Part shown: piece after piece, positions 8,481 to 16,899 of the stretch | How the letters are laid out: every line of letters begins with the position of its first letter | How positions within the stretch are numbered: position 1 is the stretch's first letter | Assembly (NCBI RefSeq): GCF_000003605.2 | Contig: NW_003129874.1 | Location: 167,653-186,354 of the forward strand | DNA length: 18,702 bases | Source: Saccoglossus kowalevskii | Taxonomy: Eukaryota > Hemichordata > Enteropneusta > Harrimaniidae | Reading direction: 5' to 3' | Notes under the pieces: model-generated | Databases searched by the model: none | The model's input: only the letters and a program-made list of their open reading frames with translations | Told to the model about the DNA's origin: nothing | Program-made: the position numbers and the translations under genes

Positions 8481-10254
8481 AAATGTCAAAGAAGACATAC
8501 ACTTCAACTCCAAAAAATGCCGCCACCAAGAACAATTTCATGTGACCCCCCCCCCCCCCGCCTACCTTCAGTTGAATGTTATTGATTTTGGGGTCGATTT
8601 TACCTAAACCCTGGAGCGACTGATTTTGCTGCTTGTAAGCTGCAAGTATTATAAATCATTACTCGTAAGTTTCGTTGATTACATTTGCATTCAAACATTT
8701 ATCATACAGTGTTCTGTACCTACCTACTTATTTCTGGTCTCGGATTATTGGGGGCCGCATGTACAATCACTGGTTCATCGTTAATGGCTGAGACACGACA
8801 CGTTGTGGCAATGTGAGCGATGCAGTTCAAAGTACACGGTTAGGGATCAATCTGCCAGTGTTATATCGGCTTCAACATTTGAATTACAATTTTAATTTTA
8901 CAAAGGTGGCCTCAAATTACATTAAACACGTGACATTTCCACTGAATATAGTGAAACTACATGATGTTGACTATAGGGTGGACAAATTAATATAGTTGAG
9001 TAACATCACATGAGAATTGAGTAGTCTCGTACTATTAACAGCGCCACCAATTCCGTAGCCGAAAAACAGGTACAATACCCCCCCCCCCCCACAAAAAGAA
9101 TATCACTTTGACCGAGCTTACCTTTGACCTATAATTCCTGAATGTTGATAACAAGAAAGGCAACACTGACGATAAAAAACATTGCTATTTTTTTACCGCA
9201 GCGAGTTAGACATTGGTTCTCATAACTTAATGTGCAAATTTATATGTACCAATCAGTATTAGATTGATATCATAGAGCCATATGAATGATATAAAAATAA
9301 CATTTTCAGATTATCAAATGATAAGTTAGTTTGAACAATGTTATAACGTTGCTGTGACTGAATGCATACACTATTGTTACAATTGTACTATTATTTTTCA
9401 TTAAAAACATAATGAATAACTACAGAAGCACATATAACACATACATTGTATATTCATTGGAGTTGTGTAGACAAACTAAATGTCAACCATTTGAGCGAAA
9501 CAATTCAGGTAATTCTTTTGGGGTATGTAGTTGTCTAGTAGATTAAAAAAAAAATGCGCGTCCTCGGTGGGTTTGAACGATTGTTACATACCGGGGGCCA
9601 GATCTTCGGAACGGTTTATACATAGAAGAGTGAAAATACGCAATAAACATAATTACAGTACCATGTATACTGTCTTTAATAAACACAATAAATTCCCTGA
9701 ACCAGCAGTGGATTAGTTAACACATACATAATGAAAGACCGCCTTTTCCGTGACACAAATTACATACAAACAAAACGATTACACTGTTTCTTTAAGTTAC
9801 CAATGTAATGGAATTAAATTAAACCATATTTAAAATATGTCAAATCATCGCAGTTTTCATATTGTCTCGTACTTTATGGAATGGCATATAATACTGCGTA
9901 GTAATAAGGTATATTGGTCCCATATCAAAACAAGCCTAGTATTGCACTAAAGTGAATGATACAGTGTGTCAACATGCATATTTAGGGACACAAAGGAAAT
10001 CATGTACATTATAAATATGTCTAAAGGGTCGATGAATTTACATACACATTTCACACTGTATACTTATTAGTAATGATTCCGATTAATGACTAGTCCCATC
10101 ACAACTAGTGCAGTTCAACATGGAAGTGACAGAACAAATTTACAAAGAGTCCATTATCAATTAAATTATGTCACGATATTTCAGTTAAAAGTCCAGTATT
10201 GTGCATATCAAGTGAACGCACAGTGAACTGCCATGTATAAACCATTGCACAACT
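8481..10254. other. Intergenic region between genes A and B
   Basis: No protein-coding exon could be supported on either strand. It contains two plus-strand poly(C) runs (14 C at 8546-8559, 13 C at 9078-9090), a CACGTGAC box near 8926 and a candidate donor for a gene A 5' exon at 9121. It must hold the gene B 3' UTR at its right end, but I found no canonical AATAAA on the minus strand within 500 nt of the gene B stop. Confidence 0.55.
9116..9124 (-). promoter_or_regulatory. Candidate 5' splice site of a non-coding first exon of gene A
   Basis: The minus strand reads AAAG|GTAAGC, a near-consensus donor (exon end at 9122). Joined to the acceptor at 7987-7986 it would give a 1.1-kb first intron containing the 178-bp tandem array. 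A second, weaker option is GAAG|GTAGGC near 8566. Neither has expression support. Confidence 0.25.
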
Positions 10255-10598
10255 TTATGACATAATAGATTCCTGGCAAGTTATAAATGGCGGTAGTCCA
10301 CATATTGGCTGTAACCATGGTTTCGGTATAATGTTTGTCCATATTAATTGGTCTTGTACTGGAATAATCGTGGATTTGTGTTCCGCCACTGCGTCCTTTA
10401 TCCTATTCACGATATCAGAGTACTTAACATCTGAAACGTTGAGGGCGTTGTCTTCACGAGGGTCAAGCGACAGATTGTATAACAGTGGCGGATCGTGGTG
10501 GATTGATTTATGACAGGCGCAGTTTAACGTCTCAAAACACCCATACGTCCCGGGCGTCCAATTCGGTGTTGCGAAGTATGCTTTATATGTTGCATTAC
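10255..10598 (-). CDS. Gene B exon 5 (C-terminal subdomain)
   Basis: The acceptor is TTTATCTTAAG before 10598 and the stop is TAA at 10257-10255. It encodes residues 468-580. It carries a new sequon at N468 (NAT), C487/C493/C495 (GC...NCAC), [10 protein letters not shown] and the tail [18 protein letters not shown]. Only C566 and C574 remain where gene A and ARSD have CC...CxC. Confidence 0.92.
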
Positions 10599-13500
10599 CT
10601 TAAGATAAAGAACAATCTATATTGTGTTTGATATAAAGACACACGCATTACACTTTTCTCATATATGCATGAACAGTTTATGGAAATTATAAAACATTTA
10701 CCCCGGGAATTGTCGGGCTCCGTGGAAGTTCAAGGATATTTTTAAACATTATAAATAAGTACGATTGGTGCATTTTTATAACAATAGACGTGTATCATTT
10801 GTAGTAAATAACAGAGTAGCTATGTATGGTACTCACCAAAACGTGGTCTGTACCTGGCAGCGTGGATTTTTTTACCACAGTAGTGAAACAGGAATTTATG
10901 TGGCGAGACTTTCTCTCTCGCCGTCAACAATGGCATTATATTCTGCCCATCTATGACTCGATCAGAAGGAAGTGATTCACCAGACAATGTGGCAAGTGTG
11001 GGCAGTATATCCATTAAACTCGTCGGTTCATTGATGACGGTTCCTTTCGGGATCATACGAGGATATCGTATTGCTCCAGGTACCCGAATACCCCCTTCAG
11101 TTGTCTGGCCTTTACCTCCTGCGAAAGTAAAGGTTCGATCTTATAAGGACTCAGCATACATGTTGAACTCCCATGTGTATAACGCACATACATGTACATG
11201 CCAACGTACTAGTGAAATGAACATTGTTTTGCCAACATCTTCCATGTAACAAATGTTTACAGTTATTAATAACGCCCGAGTAATCCTACTTATAAAGTAC
11301 AGGCAAATAAAAAGACGAGGTTTCAGTCAAATCAATATCGCATGAAGACGTTGGTAAGAAAACAGTGTTCGATAGGTAGGTAATAGACAGTGGGTTTGTC
11401 TCCTGTAAAATTCAAAACAACAGTTTTAATTTGTGTTTATGTGAATTGAGTGGTATTGGTATGAACGTATTATAGTGACCATTTATGAACAATACTGTAT
11501 CAATTGCATCTTTTTAGTCCCGGTTCGGACGCACTGGTGACCATTTTGTTTCAATTTATGCTGTTCCAGGGCGATATTTTTCAATATGGAGACGATCAGA
11601 TACAAGATGTCAATCATTTTAATGTTAAAAAATCATCAAAATCAAGCATCGTCTTCTGGATCCATACTTCTGACATGTTTCAACTATATTACTATAAACA
11701 AAACTATATATTTTAAATTTGATAACCAACGGGGACTGTGCCATGCATGTCTTGTTCTATTTGGCATGCTTTGAATGATAAAGTTATCCGTTACCTTTAT
11801 AAATTCCATTCCACCCCCCTTGATCGTTGAGTTCTACTTGTCCGCCATGGTCTGATGAAAAATACACAACTGTATCGTTATAGAGATCAAGTCTACTAAG
11901 GGTATCTAAAACCGACCCTATACTCCAATCCATTTCTTCAACACAGTCACCATAGTGACCATGTTTGCTAGTTCCTTTAAACTTATCGGATGGAACCAAA
12001 GCAGTATGTGGTTGAGGATATGCGAGAAATAGTAAGAAAGGGCGTTCCTTATTCTGCTCGATGAAATTGACTGCTTCTCTGGTCATACGTGACGTCAGCG
12101 TGCGAAGCTGCACAGGCAACTCAATGACGTCATGATTCCTCATTAAAACGCAATTAAACATTCCACTGTTACGCACAATGCCAATAAGCAGAGTAGTTAA
12201 TATTACTATGGTAACAGTCCAGCCAATCACGGCATTCCATGTTATTAGTGTCATTTCTTTCAACAACAACAGCGTTGTAACGGTAAGCAAACCAATCAAC
12301 ACAATATGGCGGTAAATGTTTGGGTAACGATTTTGAATAACTTGACTTTCTGAAACCAGATCACACTCTTGCATGTTTGAATGTGGTAGTCCGTAGAAAT
12401 ACTCAAAACCTTGGTTTAATGGATGATGATAATGATCACTGGAACTTTCTAAATTGAGACCTTGGTGCCATTTACCTGTAAAATATTAAATATATAATAA
12501 TGGTAAATAATCAACGTGCACACCATTTCAATGCGTCGTATTATTTAATTCTTAAAGTCACGTAGCGAATTGCTGTTTGTGTTTGGTGTACCGACCTATC
12601 AGTCCAGTGGCATAGCCCGCTTTGCTGACGATTTCTGCAAACGTTGTTTCATTTCTTGGTAAACCACCACTATTAGATAAATATAACAGCACTCGTACTC
12701 TGTCCGATGCCATTCCTGTGAAACGTCAAAGTAATGAGTATACTGATTATATGCATTATATTATTTAAAAACAGTATGTTGGTTGTGAGTTTATGGCAAA
12801 GATGTCCCACGTCTAAGTCACTTTATTTGTCACATACGTTCTGCTCATTGACAAGGCCACGAAACACGTGTGCATTTGTCGTTGTCAGAACAACCGTCGT
12901 ATACATTTTAAAAGAAAGCCCATTGTGCACACAGTAACATCGTAGATTTGTAGTACATCATTTGGTTGTCATAACAACGCCGTCATGTTGTAAATGAAAT
13001 GATAAAATGCATTGCTTCGTTAGCTCGATTCAAAAAGTTGACTCGTGCCAATTTGAAGTACTCTTTAAGTGTTATACTGTTAGGTAGTAATTTAAATTGA
13101 TAGTCCATGTAGCAGATTACTTGGTAACACTGTTTTCATGTCATGTCATGGCTACACCACATACGGATTGACAGATTACGACATTTATAACACCGATTTA
13201 CAATTCGTTTTTGTCTTAAACGTCAATGTCGATTTACGGCAAGTAGAAATTCACATTTTGAAAAGCGCTTCAACACTGTGACGTTGACAGGAAGCAGTGG
13301 AGTGAGCTCCTTGACCTGTGAAAACGACATATTTTGTGATTGGTTGATCTTGTAACTTCGCCACCATTGAGAATCTGTCTCATCTATCACCTGAACACCT
13401 TTACATGCCTTGACTTAAATATCCCCATGGAATATATATAATCAAAACATGGTTTATAAAATTAAGGTAATCGTAATTTTACTAGAACATCATGATTCAA

Positions 13501-14767
13501 TTTCCATGTCTTGATGTTATTTGTACGATGTGTGTGGATCTGTACATCATACTTCGTGTGAAAACACAAAGGTTCGATGATAGGGAATGAATAAGAATGA
13601 AAATAGATCCACACTATGAGAGCTGCGAGTAATCATCTTAAATGCTTCAGATGTCTTGTGTTCAACTCTTTGTATTTCAATAGTCGCCATTATTTTATTA
13701 TTTCCCAAAGACACACAATAAAGACACCACAACTTCGAAAATGATCTCATATATTCATCGAAATGGCTACAGTAATGAATTATGCATACCTTGTTTTATG
13801 GATTTATATAGGCATATTATGAACATTTCACGTATTTGCCAAATTGTAATTTTTGTGTCCATAATACTACAAATCTGTTATTTCCAATGTTCAATATTTT
13901 CATTTTACGAGCGCCGTGACGTTATTTATCTTTCGCACAATGCTCCGATGACATCATGCACTCCTGAATTATTAAATAGAATATAAATTTTAATTATATT
14001 TTCTGTTGATGACGGTTAAAATAAATGGTAGCATAATATAACCGTAATGTGGAACTATAGTTTAAGCAATTCAACCATTCACTGCTATGTATTCATATTA
14101 ACAATGACCGGTACGTACGTAGTACAATAGAAGGCGCGAGTACACACCGAGTACAGCTGACAACCTCGCCATTGAAAATTGTGGCAGAAAACCGCAGTAT
14201 TTAATAGTGAAGAGAAATCACCGCGGTTCATTCGGTGTCACACAAAAATATAGGGACAACATATCGGTATGAGATAACACTCTAGTTATGTGATTATTTA
14301 TCTTATTTAAAATATTAACATTCTAACGTTTAATGTTCTCGTCGTGCATGAAAACTTAACAGAAAGGGTGCTCTTCGAAAGCAGCGTTCACCTGCGAATT
14401 AGCTTTATACCACAGACCACTATGAGTTTATACTCATGGCCACATGCTTACCTGATCGTATGGGGTAGCGCCCAGTTAGAAAGGCCGCACGACTAGGTGT
14501 ACACAGAGATTCCGCTGATATGTGATGTGTCAATTTGGCTCCTCCAGCCGCGATCTTATCGACGTTAGGAGTCCGCATCGTACCGTTACCAAAGCAACCG
14601 ATATCGCCGATTCCCAAGTCGTCCGCCATCATCAGGACGAAGTTCGGAGGACGTGTTCGCGTTGACCGTGCATTGACCACACTCGCTGACACACTGATCA
14701 CACTACATGGTAAGCAATACAACAGCTGGAAAGCTAACCAGAAATAGATACGGAATTCGATGTACAT
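10255..14767 (-). CDS. Gene B: steryl-sulfatase/arylsulfatase D-type sulfatase (5 coding exons)
   Basis: Spliced coding sequence: 14767-14452, 12715-12596, 12475-11795, 11118-10837, 10598-10255, giving 580 aa. It should be a lumenal, membrane-anchored ER sulfatase like gene A, with unknown substrate. Visible: signal peptide (1 to about 28); D49-D50; C89 and R93 in CTPSR; K147-x-H149 in KWHQG, a variant I recall from ARSF; hydrophobic helices at about 200-217 and 224-245; H302; D354-H355 in SDHGG; K375 in GGK. Differences from gene A: no sequon at the N259-equivalent site, no Trp before EGG (QTTEGG), and a C-terminal tail with two instead of four cysteines. The start is the ATG at 14767, which gives a good signal peptide. 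The upstream GTG at 14800 is not a plausible eukaryotic start. No disabling change was found. Confidence 0.93.
10837..11118 (-). CDS. Gene B exon 4
   Basis: The acceptor is CTTTCGCAG before 11118 and the donor is TTTG|GTGAGT at 10836. The exon has 282 nt, phase 1 on both sides, residues 374-467. It starts [13 protein letters not shown], so the active-site lysine K375 is kept but the usual Trp of WEGG is replaced by Thr. It continues with [30 protein letters not shown] and KFLFHYC (C453), all typical of the STS group. Confidence 0.93.
11795..12475 (-). CDS. Gene B exon 3 (KWHQG, membrane hairpin, SDHGG)
   Basis: The acceptor is TATTTTACAG before 12475 and the donor is AAAG|GTAACG at 11794. 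The exon has 681 nt, phase 1 on both sides, residues 147-373. C183 and C254 bracket the hydrophobic hairpin as in STS. The loop between SDHGGQ and GGWNGIYKG is shorter than in gene A. The STS 141-148 cysteines are absent (Leu and Tyr at aligned places). Confidence 0.93.
12596..12715 (-). CDS. Gene B exon 2
   Basis: The acceptor is ACGTTTCACAG before 12715. The donor is ATAG|GTCGGT at 12595, a non-optimal donor with C at +3. The exon has 120 nt, phase 1 on both sides, residues 107-146. It encodes MASDRVRV, the SGGLP motif and [18 protein letters not shown]. The following intron is only 120 bp. Confidence 0.9.
12716..14451. other. Intron 1 of gene B (1.74 kb)
   Basis: This is the longest intron of the pair, more than three times intron 1 of gene A. 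It holds copy 2 of the dispersed repeat (14041-14205). Several short open frames on both strands (for example 13547-13750 minus and 13741-13986 plus) show no motif or conserved context and are not called as genes. Confidence 0.8.
14041..14205. repeat. Dispersed repeat, copy 2 (intron 1 of gene B)
   Basis: Blocks CTATAGTTTAAG, CAATTCAACCATTCACTG, CTATGTAT and ATTGAAAATTGTGGCA recur here in the same order and orientation as at 3880-4010. Copy 2 has an extra segment of about 70 bp (roughly 14101-14169), including TACGTACGTAGTAC, between the last two blocks. Either copy 2 gained it or copy 1 lost it. Confidence 0.7.
14452..14767 (-). CDS. Gene B exon 1 (signal peptide and catalytic CTPSR)
   Basis: This encodes residues 1-106 and leaves in phase 1 through the donor TCAG|GTAAGC at 14451. 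The N-terminus [18 protein letters not shown] is a clear signal peptide. [16 protein letters not shown] holds D49-D50 and the conserved sequon at N61. [19 protein letters not shown] is nearly identical to gene A over its last 18 residues. Unlike gene A, no polypyrimidine-AG precedes the ATG, so the 5' UTR is probably unspliced. Confidence 0.9.
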
Positions 14768-14790
14768 GACAACCTCACAATATTGCCGAC

Positions 14791-14826
14791 CACGTGACAC
14801 GAACGCTGTTCTCCCTGGCTATATAC
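14791..14826 (-). promoter_or_regulatory. Putative core promoter of gene B: TATA-like box and CACGTG
   Basis: The minus strand reads TGTATATAGCC at about 14828-14818, 50-60 nt before the start codon. It is followed by GTGTCACGTGGTC with a CACGTG core at 14791-14796. A TATA element here would place the transcription start about 25-30 nt later, giving a 5' UTR of only about 25-30 nt. The TATA-like match is imperfect and its function is inferred. Confidence 0.35.
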
Positions 14827-14982
14827 AATGTCACTGACCAAACACGATCTATTCATGCTCTATTCATTCATTATGCCGGTATTGCTTGCTGTGATGAGGG
14901 GAGGTTAAAATACATTTGAAGGTAGGCCTGGCGTGGTTCAGCGAGCTCTTAGACATGCGCACTAGCTATAGTATTTTTCATT

Positions 14983-15288
14983 CACGTGCTATATTCATCT
15001 CTTTCTCTAATATATGCGTTTACGGATATTTCGACAATGGTCGTTTCGTCAACTTGACGTAATGTACATTTATGCAAAGATAGAAATACAGCACAATGAC
15101 ATTGTGCTGTCTATGTGACGTAACGCATGATGCCATTGCATTCCAAGATTACAATCACGAGCCCTTTCATCTTTAATTGTTTATGCTAATTAGATACCCG
15201 CTGCCGGCGACCCAGTCCCGTGACGTCATGATGGTGTCAATACTAGTAGGTCAGGTAGCGACGAGTGAATGAGGACGTATCACGTGAC
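14983..15288. promoter_or_regulatory. Upstream cluster of CACGTG and CRE-like motifs
   Basis: Within about 500 bp upstream of gene B there are CACGTG at 14983-14988, TCACGTGAC at 15280-15288, a full palindromic CRE TGACGTCA at 15221-15228, and half-CRE TGACGTAA at 15055-15062 and 15116-15123. TCACGTGAC matches nine bases of the TFEB/MITF-type lysosomal E-box consensus. The motifs are seen directly and their use by gene B is inference. Confidence 0.4.
15088..15110. repeat. Perfect 11-bp palindrome with a 1-nt centre
   Basis: ACAGCACAATG is followed by one A and then its exact reverse complement CATTGTGCTGT. It lies between the two TGACGTAA sites. It could be a dimeric factor site or a small foldback relic. 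Confidence 0.85.
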
Positions 15289-16229
15289 AATTCGATCATT
15301 TTCACCTTCTAATCGATTGAAGCTAATGGCATCAGCGTTAAATCGTTAATTAATGAGGACTGTGGCGACTGAATGGAAACACAATATTCTTTTTAACGAC
15401 ACGCATCTCAGATGAAGATATCAATGAATTGCAGTACCTTACAAACGAGATATATTACAGCATGGACATACTACCATGATTACATCTCAACAAATGCGGA
15501 GAAGAAACTGCCAAACACATTCATGTTCAATAATATAAAAATTTAGAAATGAGTGGTTACAAGCAGTTGAATATATTTATATAAGGTAAAGCCTAGAACA
15601 AGGCAAAACAGAGTCAATTATGGCACGCCAAATAAAAGTACGAGTATTTAAACGAAGAACTATCTTTTATCGCGAGAGTTCATTTGATTCCCAACAAAAA
15701 ATGTAAGTTATACGAGCAGCTAATAAATAATATAGTAACGAATTATATACGTATATAAATTACAACTATAGCACTTGTTCACATTGCCGAATATTTAAAA
15801 CAAACCAATACATTAATGCAAACACCATAAGGATGTTTAGATAATTAATATAATAAATAATATGTAATCTGCACTGTGTAATAGATACTAGAATGTTTTG
15901 AAATCTTCAATACATCTGTGCGTTTAGGGTAAGACCCAATAGGTATTACGAAACAAATGTTTTGCACCGTCCTGGAAAGCACAATTAACTTACGTTATGA
16001 TGTTTGGCACTGATCTGGAGAGTGTGGCACAGCCAGAAGAGGAATTTACCTCGTTTTGACTATGAACATTAAAAGATAATTCGTTGCAACTCCCCGGAGG
16101 ACAAGACAAGTAAGAACATTGTCTACCTTTGCGTGATTCGAATGACTTAAGAACTAATAACATAGATAAAAGTCTAGGTCGTGAAATTGAACTAGCTCAT
16201 TTCAAACCTTTCATAGAAGCCTAACCTCA
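15289..16229. other. Gene-less stretch
   Basis: AT-rich sequence with no extended frame, splice-flanked exon or clear repeat. No third sulfatase exon motif (DDLG, CTPSR, KWH, DHGG, EGG) was found in any frame upstream of gene B. Confidence 0.5.
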
Positions 16230-16353
16230 GGGGCGGATCTAGGATTCTGGAATGGGGGGGGGGGGGCGATCATAAGTTGGCCGAAGGCGCGAAGCCCTGT
16301 TGGTTGTTAGACATAGGGGGAGGCCCCCTCGCCCCCCTCTAAATCCGCTCATG
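16230..16353. mobile_element. Short MITE with GGGGCGGATCTA-type inverted ends
   Basis: The left end GGGGCGGATCTAG and the right end TAAATCCGCTCATG are imperfect inverted repeats. A 7-bp direct repeat AACCTCA flanks the element (16223-16229 and 16354-16360), consistent with a target duplication. If the ends are instead CAGGGGCGG and CATGAGCGG, the duplication is AACCT. The interior contains 13 consecutive G (16254-16266) and C-rich blocks, making a hairpin-prone core. The end sequence recalls hAT-like MITEs common in invertebrates. No transposase is encoded. Confidence 0.7.
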
Positions 16354-16360
16354 AACCTCA

Positions 16361-16899
16361 CCATCCTTGTATATGCTTGTATATGCTTTTAACTACTAGT
16401 AGGCTGATTTAATAATCGTATACTAGTATAATCTGTGGCATAGAGGAGTAGAAATGGTAGACTTGGTATCTCGGTTAGCTTTGGGGTTTGGGTTGACTCG
16501 TGATGCGACTTCCACACATTGACCAGAAACTTCCCTGACTGAAGAAATGTCAGCGAATAATCCATACCATGTCTCAGCTTTTTCTATTCAGTGTTGATGG
16601 GAAAGCCAGTAATCAATATGTCATAATATTGTATCATTATGCCCTGTGCACTGGCAAGTAGTTGCAAAAGCCTGACTTTGAATTAGTTTCTTTGATCACA
16701 AACTGAGGTAGCATCGGTAATGATTGTCTGGATGCATTTGGGTGTAAAGGTAGGTATCCGATAAATCTAGTGCAGCCATCATATTGTTACACTTTTCTCC
16801 AGAAAAGTGCTGATAATTTATGCATTCCGTTTATTTTTTAATTATGCTATCAATACGTGTACGTTTCCTTAATTTTTAAACGGGCTAATGTCGTCCCTG
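16361..16899. other. Gene-less stretch with one perfect hairpin
   Basis: No coding exon was seen. CACTTTTCT (16790-16798), CC, AGAAAAGTG (16801-16809) forms a perfect 9-bp stem with a 2-nt spacer. The right part may already belong to the decayed LINE. Confidence 0.45.

Noticed and set aside
9548-9600. Minus-strand GTTCAAACCC followed by GCGCAT and a T-run as a tRNA or SINE end
   Set aside because: It looks like a T-arm remnant with a pol III terminator, but there is no credible D-arm or acceptor stem. Too weak to annotate without a search.
11504-11774. Plus-strand frames in intron 3 of gene B
   Set aside because: They lie wholly in the intron between exons with matching phase, overlap each other in different frames and show no motif.
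13547-13986. Two open frames inside intron 1 of gene B
   Set aside because: No domain, no splice-site support and no similarity to the sulfatase sequence expected between exons 1 and 2. Exon 1 and exon 2 join directly in matching phase.
14768-14800. N-terminal extension of gene B starting at 14800
   Set aside because: The first codon is GTG, which is not expected as a start in an animal gene. The ATG at 14767 begins a proper signal peptide.
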